Part shown: one piece after another, positions 35,984 to 49,400 of the stretch | How the letters are laid out: every line of letters starts with the position of its first letter | Numbering within the stretch: position 1 is the stretch's first letter | NCBI GenBank assembly: GCA_016806645.1 | Contig: JACSYO010000471.1 | Span: 261,001 to 325,000, forward strand | Length of the DNA: 64,000 nucleotides | Origin: Ophiodon elongatus | Taxonomy: Eukaryota; Chordata; Actinopteri; Perciformes; Hexagrammidae | Reading direction: 5' to 3' | Notes under the pieces: generated by a model | The model's input: only the letters and a program-made list of their open reading frames with translations | Told to the model about the DNA's origin: nothing | The model's database searches: none | Made by a program: the position numbers and the translations under genes

Positions 35984-37334
35984 CTAAAAAACACACACAA
36001 TTACATATACAATAAAAAAACGGTTTTCTGTAAGACCACAAAGTTTTATGTTTATGTTAAGATTATTTTTAAGGTTTTGGGGTTCAGGTTTTCCTGAATG
36101 AGTAGCTGCTTTCCTTGAGGATATTATCAGGTATCAGCGGCAAGCTGTTTTCCCACTTGTAGTAAACTTGTCTGCTCCCATGTCATTTCCCATCCACTGG
36201 CACTTAATTAATTTAAACAGAGTGGTTCTGCTGACTTCAACAAAGCAGAAGATTTTGTCTGTATGTGTGCGCTCTGTCCTGAACTTGCATCTGGAAGCAG
36301 TTAAATCGAACCCCTTGGGACTGTTTAGGGGTCTATGTGCATGCTTGTGAAACCTGAAATCTGTGTGGGTCTATGTGTGTGCGGCGATGGCTAGAGTGGA
36401 TGTAGGTACGTTCAAAATGAACACATAAGAGGACGTACACATAATATACATACAGTAAATACATGTCTGGGTGTTTTATGTGTTCACCGGTACCATGCAG
36501 AGCTCTAATGAAGCTGTTATTATGCACAGATGTACATACATACATAAACACTACACAGAGGCCTTCAAAGCAGGGCAGGCTTGGGCCTCTGAGAGGTGCA
36601 GACTCATTCCTGGGCAAATGGGAGCCAGCTGGGTTTGATAAACACACACACACACACACACAAACCAAACCGCGTCCTGTGCGTGGACTCAACACTTCCC
36701 GGCTATGTTTATTTACTCAATCCACTCTTGCTCACTTCTCTATCTGTCCTCTCTTTGCTGTCCCCTGCCTCTGGCACTCTTCGTCTCCAGTTAACATTCC
36801 CTCTTCACTCTTACAAATAAATTCCTTCACATATTTGGCATAACTCCATAGATTAATTCCCACTTTTACAGCTAAACATACACTGTATAATGTCTATGCA
36901 GAGGTAGCTCAGTTGTAGACAGAGTGCTTTGTGTGAAGTGAAAGAAAAGAGGTCAGACTTATTGAGGCAGTTTATTTCAACGACAAAGTAAAAACCAAAT
37001 ATAACTACTGTACCGTATTCATCATATGGATTGAAACACTTTGCTTTACTTATTTAGTCTTTAGTACCACCGAGGTAAGCGGATCATCAGCTGATCTCAA
37101 AATGCAAATACAAATGAATTCACATGCTGAAATGCCATCACATGCATTTTACTCAGAACTGCGCTTTAAATAAATTGATTTTAACTACTGAAAAGAGGAC
37201 CAGTTTAGTTACTATTTACAAAGATATCACACATATTAAACATTCAGGGCTGAGCAATATATTAATAGTTAGGGTCTTTTCCTATATACAAATGACAAGA
37301 TTATCACACTGTATTGATATATCACGACTCCAAT

Positions 37335-37575
37335 GAATCTGCAACTTTTTGATAATTAATTAATCGTTAAAGTAAGTTTCAAGAAGATTTCTGCTATTGT
37401 CTGTTTTATATAATTGTAAAATGAATCTCTTAATTTTTGTCCTGTTGGTCAAACAAAATGAGACAATTGAAGACGTCATCTTGTACTCTTTTTTCACTGT
37501 TTTTTTTTATTCTATAAACTAAACCAAACCAAACAATTAATTCATAAATAATCAGCAGATTAAACAATAATGTAA
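37335..37575. repeat. Dispersed repeat (ATTAATCG-rich, hAT-MITE-like), copy B
   Basis: gataattaattaatcgttaa at one end, caattgaagacgtcatcttg and a tctataaactaaaccaaacc block inside, then attaattcataaataatcag and cagattaaacaat at the other end. This arrangement is typical of a widespread fish repeat (from memory). Confidence 0.6.
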
Positions 37576-38392
37576 TCTACTGTGTGTAAAACATACATAC
37601 ACAGAAAGAAAAAACGTCAAAAGCATTTAACTCTATGAGATGGGCATGAGTTTTAATGGTTACAATGTTATGTTTTGACATGGAATTAAATATGACATAC
37701 TAAGAGATGAAAATCTGCAATAATCATTGCAATACTTCCCCCATGTTGATTACACCTACTCAGAAGTACTAAACAAATCCCCAAGAATACCTATCACGAT
37801 GTTGAAAAGGAGGTTTTTATTAACTGATGACAGCTGTATGTTTTGTTCACTTATTGTAACAACGACTAACTACCAGTAAGTCACGTCTGACAAAGTCAAT
37901 GACGCTGATGTAGTGAAGCCTCGCCACATGTTTCTAGTGAATTCCATTATACAGTATGTATAGCTGTTTGTGTGCTGCGTGTATTGTGTGTCTGTAATTC
38001 ATAGAGGGACAGAGACATTGAACCAAAAACTCAATTATGCTTAATCTTGAATAAATAATAGATGATAGATTTCAATCTGGCAACAATTCTGTTTTGGCAA
38101 ACAAGAGCTGCTGCTCTTTTTTTTCTGGTACCATGCACTGTTAATGCTAATGTCTGTAATGTTGTATATTGTTGAAGCAGTGAACCCAGAATCAAAACAG
38201 GATAAGGCTACCAAATACCCTGAGCCTGTCTGAAGCAACACTATCTTTATTTTCTTAGAAAACAAAGTATATCAAAGCTACTGGTATGAATCACTTGGTT
38301 ATGTAAGGTGGTCTAACCTTGATGAAGAGGAACAGTGTTTTGAGCATTGGAGGATTTGTGTTTGCCTTTACTTTCATGAGTTTATGAGTTTG

Positions 38393-38399
<7 letters not shown>

Positions 38400-38439
<40 letters not shown>
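38400..38439. repeat. (GT)20 microsatellite
   Basis: Uninterrupted GT run, with a further imperfect CA-rich stretch at 38545-38665. Confidence 0.95.
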
Positions 38440-38441
<2 letters not shown>

Positions 38442-40043
38442 TAGCGGGACATCTCTGTGCGTGTGAAGTTGGAGGAGACGTAAACAGGACCTGAAGGGAC
38501 GGGAAGTGCTTCCTACTCTTCCGTTCTATTAGATGGTGGTACACAAACCACACACACATACCTGTACACACACACCCACACACTCACAAACACACGCACA
38601 TGCACTAATACTCCAATGTTACCTTCCTATATGTAGTACCAGCTCTCTCCACACACACACGCACACACATGCTTGTCTCTTGCACGTGGAAGCCATTTCT
38701 AAGGCCCATGTTGTATCCATTAGTCTCAATCAGCCAGCTTCAGATATGAAAGCCACTAGTGAGAACATTTGCCCTCGACACTGCCAAATGTCTATTTTAG
38801 AGATATGCGTGTGTATTATAGGTTATGCATGTCACTGGCAAGCAGTGTACATGTCTGTCTATCATTACATCCATTCACCCATCCGTCATTGTTTTACTTT
38901 CTTGTAATTACTTAGGATAACACTCAACCTTAAAAAAGGTTTCAAAGGAAATGTACGCAAAAGACAATGTATGTAATACGCCAAAGGCCGAGCAAGCCAG
39001 CCATACATTTAGTCATGTATTTTTGATTTTCTGTTTTAATATTCCTATAATCAGTTATCAATCAGTTACCTATAAACGCCCATTGTTCTATGCAGCTGGT
39101 ATCCATTTATCAAAATATTGAGGATGGATCATAAAAAAGTAATATTTCACAATGTGCTGGCGGGCAACAATTTACTTTAATGACAGAAGACAGTTGGCAG
39201 GTTTTTGAAAGTATCGAGATCAGAAATATAATTCAAACAAAAAGCGCTTTAGGTGGCATTTAACGGTTATACTCATCTGCTTTCCCATGTTGTTTTGGTC
39301 CCATTCTGTGGAAGCTGCTTTTGGGGGCAATTATGTAATTATCAAAGCCACACGAGAGCCCAGTGAAAGTAAACTACAGGAAAGGAAAGGATGGTCTTCG
39401 TCAGTGTAAGGTTCATGACTACACAACAAATCATTTTAAGAAGAATCCATCATTACTACATCTGAGAAACACATATTTACCTAAACTAGCAAACAGTTGT
39501 GCAAACTCCTTGAAAGTTTGACAAAAGTCTGTATTGTTGCCCTTGTTGGAAAAGGACATGTTAAAGATACGGAATAAATACGTACACCAAGTATCTCAAT
39601 ATCTGTTTCTCATCCTGCACATGCTTACTGAGTATGTGTTCAATCATCTGGTTAGCTGAAGCACTACATGCTTCAGTACAGTAGTCTGTTATGTATTCTC
39701 ATTTACACTCCTGCTCCCAATGGAGCACTATGGGTTAAAAGTATGTAGGTCTTGAGATTCAAAGCGTTCCTTCTGTAAACGTTCAAAACCACGATTGTTG
39801 GAGCAAAGCACATCCCCACCAAACCCCTTGTGCCATCCAAGCAGGCCTTCAACCAATTGTATGTTGGCATCAGCATCAAACCACCAAACCGCTTGACTTC
39901 AGAGCCATTTTTTAGATCTGAGAAAGATGAGCCTCTAATTCGAATCAGACCAGAGCAATCAAGAGCCGCCGAGGAGATCTGGCTGTGTGTTTACACGTGT
40001 GGGTGAGTATGTGTATTTGTTTTTGGATGCTTGGCTGTGTGCT

Positions 40044-40048
<5 letters not shown>

Positions 40049-40080
<32 letters not shown>
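40049..40080. repeat. (GT)16 microsatellite
   Basis: GT run ending in gcgcgtgtgc. Confidence 0.95.
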
Positions 40081-40085
<5 letters not shown>

Positions 40086-40654
40086 TGTGCTTCATGTATG
40101 TGCGTGTGTATAATTTGGTGTAGGTACACGTGTCAGTTGGCCTGAAGGGGTGATCTGGAGGAATTTCCCTAAACAGTTAACCATTAAAACAAAAACATAT
40201 GGATCACAAAGGGCAATGGTTAGCATAAACACACACACATGCACACGCAGAACCAGGCTATGTGAGCTGGCAAATGATGTGACATATCCTGAATCACCTG
40301 AAGGAGAGCACAACCTGCTGTTCCCCTGGGTTTGATCTCTAATAGGGGGGTGCTGAGCTCAGTTTACCTGCTGCCTTTTAAACTACCTCAACCCTGTTTC
40401 TACAACTTCACTAGTACTTTTTCAGAGGCACAGACTTCTAATTTGCAAAATAAATGAGGTCTCTTAGGTGTGTACATCCCTTTGGCAAAGTCATACAGTA
40501 CATATGCTCCCCACCAGCCATAAACAGGAGCAAACCAGCACACAGAATGCGAGTTTTACAGTGAAACTTTCATTTTGTAGCTCCCATGTTAAGCTGCAAC
40601 TCTGTTTAATGCTGTCAAGATGTAAATATCTGTGTGCAGCGTTTGATCATACTA

Positions 40655-40880
40655 ATTACAATTATTAGTCAATCAAAAGAAACTTAATTGAATAAAGATT
40701 TAGAAATTGAATAATTATGAGTCACTTACTGTTTCTTGATACTGAAATGTGACCATTAGCTGCTTTACTCTGTTTTATATATCATTGTAAATATGAATAT
40801 TTTTAGGTTTTAGACTGTTTGGGCCAAACAAGCAATTTGAAGGCTCAGAGAAATTGTGATGGGCATTTTACAATACACTG
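40655..40880. repeat. Dispersed repeat (hAT-MITE-like), copy C
   Basis: Diverged copy with tactgtttcttgatactgaa, ttttaggttttagactgttt and ggccaaacaagcaatttgaa blocks in the order seen in this fish repeat family. Weaker than copy B. Confidence 0.4.
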
Positions 40881-40966
40881 AGATAAAAAGATAAGATAAG
40901 GTTTAAATATGAAAAATTAAATATAAAAATAATCTAATCTAACATATGTTATATTTAATATATATG

Positions 40967-41003
40967 CTGCATAGTGACTCTACACAGTAGAGTCACTATG
41001 CAG
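40967..41003. repeat. Perfect 17 bp inverted repeat
   Basis: ctgcatagtgactctac (40967-40983) and gtagagtcactatgcag (40987-41003) are exact reverse complements separated by aca. Confidence 0.85.
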
Positions 41004-42148
41004 TAATAAAACAATATGCAATATAAATAATGGAATGGAATATAATACTACAATAAAGCATATCATGTTAAATTATAAAAGCGCAATTGCAATCTTTTAG
41101 TAATATAGTATTGTTAATAGGCATGGGACAATATGAAAATTTCATGTCACGATTGTCCTGGCCATAATAACTTTTATTCCCAAAATGATCCCAATAATTA
41201 TCAGAATATGTTTTAAACTCTTAAAATGGCACTAAAACAATTGAGAAACAAATATTTTCATTGCATCACAGACAGGACAGGCATCTTTTTTTTCAGGAAA
41301 AAACAAACAACCAACCAATCATAAATGATATGATCCCTCTGCATGAATAAAGGATTGTGAGTCTGTTCTTTTTTACATAATAATTCCTGAATTTTTTTTT
41401 TTATAATTATCCTCTATTTTTCACTTCTCTATTATGATAGCGAGCTAGACAGCTTTTTCAATTAATTGATGTAAGGATATTCCCGATTATTCCAATAATG
41501 AAATTCACCACAAAATAAACTTATTCTGTGCGTTTTTGTTGCTGAACTTATATCATAATTGTTATATTTAGACGTAAGTAATATAATGCAATGTCAAATT
41601 AAATAGTGTTGCATATGTTAATACTTCACTCTTTTGTACTGTTGTTTTTTTTACTATTCTCTCACATTTAATAAACTAAATAACCATCAATTTATTGTTA
41701 AAATCAATCATACAAATCATCATTACAGTTGCAGGCCTACTTAAAGTGCACTATTCCGGCACACACATACACAAATGGGGGCAGACCCTGCTGACTCATC
41801 TCTAAAAACATAAAGATAGATATACTGGTTGAGAGAATTGGAAAGAAGATACAATGAGATGAGGTGAAGAGCATCCAAGCAGAATAATGTTCAGCAGAGC
41901 GGAGTTAGTGGAGCCGACGCAGTAGCCGCTCTCTGGCCAGCAGTAATGACTGGAACTGATTGAAACCACACACAACCGCTGTGGTTCTGACAAGCATGAA
42001 GGAAAACACAAAGAAAAGAACACATAACTACAGAAACGATCCCTCAACATCCCTCAACAAATATACACACTCCTGTACATGCACACGCATAAAGAAAAAG
42101 TAAAGAAGAGGCAAATGTTTAGCTGCAATCCAGCCAAAGGCAAACACA

Positions 42149-42208
<60 letters not shown>

Positions 42209-42211
42209 CAC
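42149..42211. repeat. (CA)n microsatellite
   Basis: About 63 bp CA tract with a CG interruption near its end (cacacgcacac). Confidence 0.95.
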
Positions 42212-42987
42212 TGCACAGAGGGGCTGTGAGAGTGCAGTACTGGAATATGTCCAAATTCAGAGATTATAGCCGCTGAGAGAATCAAGCAGTGTAAGCTCAT
42301 TAAAGACAAAAACTGTCTACTGTTGAACAGTTAAGTGGGAATTTAATTGTGTTACTTTGTCTCTGAGATTCCTCTGGTTCCTGGGAAAATATGCTGCACT
42401 GCAACATTTAACACAAGAAGCCTGAAACACAGATCATCAGATCTACAAACACACAGTGTACGGTGCAACATGTGGAAACCAAGGACAAACAGTTTAACAG
42501 TCCTAAAAGTAGAGAATAAACAGAACTCAGACGGATGTTACATTCAGGAAGAGCATCAATCTCAAAGTACAGTGGCAAATATACTGTATATACCCTGCTC
42601 TAATGCACACAATGGCAAGACGATATTTTAGGCAGGTATTGACTTATTGCAAATGTCAATATTGATATATTGTTGTCTGATTTGTATTATTCTAATTCAT
42701 CAATATCAGCTTAATCAACGGTGTCGTTCAGGCTACCTAAGACCTCTTCCACATCCGTAGACTTGACACTGGAAGAGACAACAACCACACACTCGAAGGG
42801 GTAACCATCCATACTGTACAGTAACAGGCCCCTGGCTCAAATGTCTCAACAAGACAGGCAGTTTGCTGGCTGGTTAGTACTATCACATCATGCAGACACT
42901 AAATGTCAACAGTATATGATATGGGTTGTGAGGACTTGGAAAGTCTCCTCAAGTCAGGAGTTGGTGAGAGTAAGAGTAAGAGTAAGT

Positions 42988-43003
42988 GAGAGAGAGAGAG
43001 AGA

Positions 43004-43034
<31 letters not shown>
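42988..43034. repeat. (GA)n microsatellite
   Basis: GA tract with one ggg interruption, preceded by taagag hexamers at 42970-42985. Confidence 0.95.
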
Positions 43035-46000
43035 CAGGCGACCAAAGCAGCAGCAAGAGTTTATCAAATGTTTGCAAGGTGGTGAAGGAAAAAAAAGCAT
43101 GCTCATTTTCGTAGTTCAAATATGCTGTAAAAAACTGCCTCAAACTGCTCCCAGTTTATTTCTATCTCTGTGAGAAACCAAATTAGACACAAGCCTCAAC
43201 AAACCTCAGGGACTAAAGAGGGACAAGGAGGCAAATATGCACGCTGGAGCTCAGAGAGAGATAAAATAAATGTAGTTTAGACTGTGATGTAGACAGTAAA
43301 TTCTATCATTTTTATTCTAGACAGTATAAAAGAGCGCTGGGAAAAAACAGGATAAAGAGACAGCAGCAAACATCTAAACCTGTGAAAACAGGTCAACGTG
43401 ACGAAAATATATTGACAGTAGTGTTGGAAGATTTGATGAAAATATCTAATAATATCTGCAGAGCTGTATTTGCGGTCCACATTGTATTCACTAGATACAT
43501 TCGTACTAATCATTATCACAAGCTTATTATTTCATGACAAAATAATGACACTTCTATGAGTAGCATAATTTTTTATTGATAACAGCTAATGACAAATAAT
43601 GACAAACTTCTTGTACGTCACATCTGACAAAGTAGTAAATTAAGAGTTTAGATAACGGACTGATGACCCATCTAAACTGTTAGACAGCTCTTTGACAGCT
43701 CTGCGCTTTAGCTTGAGCTAACATTAGCTTGACATACTAAAAGAATGACGTGCTTCACAGCTGTAAATCCTGCATGTCCCGATTCACGGATCTTGAGATA
43801 AAAAAATAAAAACAGTATGATGTGCTTAGCGGTTTGACTGAGAGATTCTATCAGCTGTCACTCACTTATACTTGATTACTTTTTTTAAAGAAAGACTAAC
43901 AACTACTGTATGTTGGTCTCTCTGAGCAGCTAAAGGACAGAGTCCACATCAAATAATACAGACTGGTGCTTTTTTCTTGACTAAAGCATGTTTAGTTGAG
44001 CATAAGAAGTACAGACCAGGTTTCCAGAGATCACATTAACCACACAAATCTTCATTTTCTGTCTTATAACTGTCAACATCAACAAGCTCCTATAGTTTCA
44101 GACACTAATACTGATGCAAGGCAAAGTTAGAATCATAGCTCGAGTGATGTGAAAGTTGCTCTCTTTCAAATTCCAATTGCAACACAAAAACAAAAAACCT
44201 GCTCAGCCATAATACAGAGAGTGACAACAATAAAGATAAGCAGACAAAAAGAGGGAAGTAGGGGAAAAAAAGACAGAGGAAGAGAAAAAATAGAGTGAGG
44301 GAGATGCCAGTGATGAAAGAGAACGAGGTAATCGGCATGTGGTGGTACAGTAAGAGGCTCCTATATAAACAGACAGCCTCGTTGCATCTTCATGCCCGAC
44401 TGAGAGCAACACTCACAACAGCGAGAGGCACACAGCTATCAACACACACACACCACTGTTCAATGGATTTGTAACGACTGAGCAAAGCTTAATTTAATTA
44501 CAGCAGAAAAGACTGCAAATATGAGGTGACAAGAGGGCTAAAACTCTCACCGAACTCATCTGGTGCATTGTGATTTGCCGGCTCCCACTCTGACGCTGCC
44601 GCGTCATTGTCGTACTTAAACTATGGCCTCAAAAACTGAGCACATAATGAATCAACACAACATGACTGAACAGGGTAATTATTCATTGCCTCCAATTGCA
44701 TTTGATTGTAAAGATATTCATAGTATTAGATCATAATATGTGACGGGCAAGCATCTACTGTACACACAACATGTTGTGGCTAAAGCGTCAATTAAGAGAG
44801 CTGAGATCATGCCAATTTGTCCTAGTGGAAAAACGTGATACTGCAACAAAAATCTACCACGGCACAGAAAGCATTTCCCCCAGAGCAGCCTTTATAAAAA
44901 ACAGGATCGTGAAACTTCAGACTGGACACCTTTAGCTGCATACAAGGACAATTTTTCGTATTATGTGTATTCTTAAAACTTAAAGGGTTATATATTTAAA
45001 ACCTTCTCAAAGCCGAGGAGAGCTACTTTTTGAGCAAGGTGTCTTTATGATGTAGTCTTGAACAAGCCATCAGGAACTAACGCCACCCACATTTCAGATT
45101 TGTTCACATAGATCTGGTTCAGCAGATTGGAAAAATTGGTTGAACAATCAACCAACCAGGATTAAGAATGGTCATCTTCTTATATAGCTAGCTAGCTATC
45201 AAGCGGCATTCATTGGAAAAAAGCAAAAGAAATATGACGACAGGTGTGGATGACACTTACACAGATGTCCGAGTTGTTGATAGTCGATTTACAGGAATAA
45301 CAACTTTTAAATGTACTTTTTTTTTTTTTTTTATGTGACAAATGTCAAGTTTATAGCTTAAGGAACTGTCATCGCAGATTCCATGTCAATGAAAAAGGAT
45401 GTTGGTGGGATTGATATGTCCCTTGCTATTGATTGTTTGGGGTAAAACAGGTTTAAATAAAACACTATTGCACATTTGTCATGGACTGTACAATGTGGAA
45501 GTAAACCAGGAAGAAAATAAAACGTTTCTGGTGTGTGCGCTGGCTAAGCAGCTTTGATTGGAATAAAAGAGTGCCATTTTTTAGCCTGTTATCCCTTTCT
45601 AATAAGGCATCCATCATCGAAAATGGGCAAAAAGATTTAAGTCTCAGTTAGATCTATATATGAGCCTGTTGTGTTGTTCCAAAGCCGTCCACTCTGCTGG
45701 CAGAGGGATGGGTGGGGGGTGAAGCAGAGCGCTGAAAGCAGGGCCTTGTTGCCCTCAGTGGTAGCCTGACCAATCTTCTCCTCCCCACCCCTGGCTCACC
45801 TACCTACCGTCAGTAGACACACAAACACTCATACTCACAAATTATACCAGTCAGCCAGACAAGCTGTCTAACTTTAGTGGGAGAAGCCACAGTTGTACTT
45901 TGTGTTGGCTTCCCAATGAGCAAGCACAGCTAAAGTCAGCACAGCCACGGGAACATGTTCAGGCACAAACCTACAGTTTAATAAGTCTAAAAGTCTTTGC

Positions 46001-47230
46001 AGAGGTATCATCATTAAATCTGATGCTGTACTTACACTCATCATGGTGAACCTCATGGTAGCACAGAACAGAGATATGCGTGTGTGGATTCTATGCTTTT
46101 GCACATTCAACACAGTAATCAAAATAGATTGGGTTGAGACTTGTCTTTAAAAAACAAACAAAAACTAAAAATCAACCATTGGAAGTTTTAGTGGCAGGTT
46201 CCCATGGCAACATGCCACTTAAATATCTACACACTTCCATAACCATTTAACACACCTTCCCCAATTACTCCATAGGGTCTGCACTCTGATCTACAGTCCA
46301 TGCTGTCCTTTTCTCACTGAATGTTGAGGGAACTTGACTCATTTTGGCTGATCCTGGATGAGTCATTCAGGCATAATACTGGCCTGAGTTGGTCCATGTT
46401 CCCTCGTTCCCGCCTCAGTGTCAGTCAACCCTTACCATGACCAATCACACAAAGGGGAAGGGTCACGGGGTCATTCCCCAATTCCCAGGAGTCTCATTGC
46501 GACCTTTTAAGCATTCCACAGCGCTGAATTGGACCTGACCCCTCAGATCATCCCAGGCGGCATGTGCCCCACACAGACCGATCACCTCAGTACACAACTG
46601 TTTTCATCTGTCAGTGAGAAGGCCTCTGACTTTATGAGTCACATCGACATCCACCAAAAAACACACAATGATTTTTGGGGGGTTCAGTGGGAGTAACTGG
46701 AACTCAGCTTTAGCGATTAGTAATTATCTGTGTGTAAAGTTTTAAACATAACAATGACTCAAGACTATTCCACTCTGGAAAACTAACATCAATCTACACA
46801 CACTTTCACAAAGGTGACCTGTTCTTTTCTTTTTGGGGCTAAGAAGGTCTCCTACAGCTTGTAAAGAAAGGAAAATATGTTGCATCCAGCGATATACTCA
46901 CTCACATACTGGCCGAACTTCTACAATAATGAGGTTTACATACATGAAAGAGCATAGAGAGGTCCCCTGTCTCAGAATAATAATAATAAAAGTATTTTTC
47001 ATAATAAATGGCTTAATCTCTTTATACCTACTTGCTGTCTTACTTTTTTTTGAGGCAGTCACACTTATACACAAACCAAAAAACAACAAATGAGGTTTAA
47101 TGTAACTTTGTGGTAGTATTTATAAACTTCAGCCTATTCAAGGCTTGTTGAGACCCATCACATAAGCTACAGACCAGAGTTGGAAGAGCAGTTTGTGTAG
47201 GTCCGTCTGCTTTTGCAACCTCCTCCTTAC

Positions 47231-47381
47231 CTGGACTAGGACAGCGCTTTGGGTTCGGGCAGCTGTTTGCTCTCTCTTCTGTTGAGGTTGCGTGTGACTT
47301 GGGTTGTGGAGCTGGTAGACTGGGGTCCCCCTCATCAGGTGGCTCTGGGGAGATGGCAGGGGCACTCCTCTCCTCATCCAT
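47231..47381 (-). CDS. mdfi: mdfi coding exon 1 (start codon)
   Basis: The exon runs from the acceptor at 47434-47433 (ctctgctttag, first base 47432) to the donor CCAG|GTAAGGAGG (last base 47231). The coding part is taken from the first ATG in frame (47381-47379), starting MDEERSAPAISPEPPDEG. It is Pro/Ser-rich and ends KRCPSP before the phase 1 junction. The 17 codons upstream in the exon are also open (AHSLAPPPPPIRARPTP). The start could therefore lie in an upstream exon, for example the candidate at 53132-53320, whose phase fits. With the CpG-island first exon, an in-frame stop precedes the donor, so this ATG would be used. The N-terminus of this family is poorly conserved and does not help the choice. 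Confidence 0.8.
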
Positions 47382-47432
47382 GGGCGTAGGCCTGGCTCTT
47401 ATGGGAGGAGGTGGAGGGGCCAAGGAGTGAGC

Positions 47433-48029
47433 CTAAAGCAGAGAGAGGACATCGCCAAAAATATTATTACATTGATGTCATCATGGGTCATGTGAAAGAC
47501 TTCTCATTATCTTTTTAAATCAAGAAACAAGCCAACATGCCGTGCTTAAGAGAGAGAGGTGTAATCAGGCCCAACTTGAACCAGCATGAATCGCTTACAG
47601 CTACACTAAAGGAAACTGCTTTCATGAAACAGTGGTACAACAACGGATGTGCCTAATCATAACCTACTTTTAATGAATAGTGTTTAAACTCTTTAAACCT
47701 ATGTTGTGCAAATAATAACAATATGGGTAGTATTTATAGCAAGGAAATATATAACTAATAACTTCGGATAAAAAGACAACAATAACAAAAGAGGAAAGGG
47801 GAAAAAAAGGTAAAATGTAAATTGATTAAAAAGAACACACACAAAAAGAATAAAACCAATAAAATACAACAAAACTGAAGCAGTAAAAAGCTGTTGAAAT
47901 ATTGTTAATATTTAAAGAGTCTGATTTAATAATCCCCATCAAGAGTCAGTTATTTCTTTTGTAATTTCGAAAATGTTTCATAATATATTCAAGGGTACTA
48001 CTAAATATTCCTCAAGTAGTTAGATGATT

Positions 48030-48079
<50 letters not shown>

Positions 48080-48899
48080 AATTACAAGTAAAAGCACGCA
48101 ACTATAATACTTACATTATTATTTTTATGCTGTTTTTGGCCCCAGACTTAGTTCTTACTAAATGGTTGCTAAGTGACATATAGGCTTACCTTCCTGTAAT
48201 GAGGTCACGTGGGTTTCACCTGATACTTTAGATAGGAGACGAGGAGGCAGAACCAAGCACACTGCACGTTCTCTTCTCATCATTAACACGGGACTAATTG
48301 AGTGTGTCACGTGCCAACGTGTGTTTGGCGCGCGCCAACCCAGCCAGAGAAGCCCAGCTGGACAGCTGTTTGCGCGCTCCCGTAGTTTTTGCTCCGCACT
48401 CAGTGCCCCCAAGACATTTGACAACCTTAAACTGAGTTTTTGTGAATGTGCTTGACGAAGCGAAGTTTAACGAGTTCATAAAAAAGGTATTCACGCTGAA
48501 ATAACTACGGTGGCCTTAGTTTTATACTTTTGACAAGGTAAAGAGTGTAAAGAAATTTCGGGGAGAAATAAAAAGACGTTGCACCGCATACATAAACTTC
48601 TAGCTGAAATGTAGATTACGTATACACGTTGTTAAATAGTAATGTCCACCTTTCAAGAGAGGTTTATGCTGAAATTGAAAGTATAAATAGGATATGGGCT
48701 ACTAAATGTTACTGCTCGTTAATAACGGGCGTATTCTGTTTACCTTTATTGCATGTCTGCGCCCAGCTTTCCCTGAACGAGTCCCTGCATGCTCGGACCG
48801 AGCTCAGCTGCAGTGTGGCGATCATTTCTCTGCCTGGATTGTGCAGAATAAAGCGCTCTGATCTACAACAAGCGCACAGAAAGAAAAAAAACGTCTTAC
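47433..48899 (-). other. mdfi: mdfi 5' intron (if the 48.9 kb first exon is used)
   Basis: 1467 bp between the proposed non-coding first exon and coding exon 1. It contains a (GAT)n tract. CpG content rises from about 48290 upward. Confidence 0.6.
48029..48079. repeat. (GAT)17 trinucleotide microsatellite
   Basis: About 51 bp of uninterrupted gat/tga repeat. Confidence 0.95.
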
Positions 48900-49400
48900 C
48901 TTCTCTCTGGCTGGGAAACGGTGCAGCCAAACCTTCGGCTAATTCATTCTTTCAGCGCTCCAGGTGGACTTCTCGCCCTTGGAGACCCTCTCTGTCCTCT
49001 ATCCCTCCACTAGTGTCACCTTACACGACCACCAAATCTCGTTCCGGCTCATGTAGGTGCCCAAAACTCCCAATTCATTGCATATTTCTCCAGCGAAGAT
49101 AGTTCTCTCTCCGCCTCCAAAGTTTCTCTCTCCGGCTCGCCCCGTCCTCCAGCAGACCAGATGTTGGGAAGTTTGTGTGTCTCTGCAGGCAGCTCGCTGA
49201 CTACTTTTTGTCTGCACTGCAGGGTTTCCTCACTTTCTATTATGTTTCTGCAAACAAAGCCCAAACAGGCAACACCACCGTCCCAAACTTTTTTTTAACT
49301 GAGCAGTGAACCATCCGTCCTATGTGGGCTACGCGATCTCTCCCGTCTCTTCACTCTATGCTTTGCCTCAGACTTCTGTGCTGCAGCTATTGGACAGGAA
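48290..49400 (-). promoter_or_regulatory. mdfi: CpG-rich putative promoter and first-exon region of mdfi
   Basis: CpG dinucleotides are clearly more frequent here than in the surrounding AT-rich DNA (for example ggcgcgcgccaaccc and tgcgcgctcccg). On the minus strand it contains a strong splice donor, and it lies just upstream of mdfi coding exon 1. No TATA box could be assigned with confidence. The transcription start is not fixed by sequence alone. Confidence 0.55.
48900..49290 (-). other. mdfi: Probable non-coding first exon of mdfi
   Basis: The 3' edge is the donor GAGAAG|GTAAGACG (last exon base 48900). The 5' edge is an estimate. A 72-codon upstream reading frame (49217-48999) ends before the donor. 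A later ATG in the exon reads ATGAATTAG and stops at once. The exon therefore gives a 5' UTR, and translation would start in the next exon. Confidence 0.5.

Larger units (their letters stand above)
35984..47230 (-). other. mdfi: mdfi intron 1 of the coding region (11247 bp)
   Basis: Rich in microsatellites (38400, 40049, 42149, 42988) and contains two hAT-MITE-like repeats (37335, 40655), a foldback (40967) and a possible dispersed repeat at about 41110-41300 (aataggcatgggacaatatg). No coding exon could be supported. The stretch 46380-46640 is less AT-rich and non-repetitive and may be conserved non-coding DNA, but nothing specific is visible. Confidence 0.8.

Noticed and set aside
42028..42309. 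Cys/Val-rich frame resembling a secreted small protein
   Set aside because: Repeat translation of the (CA)n tract at 42149-42211.
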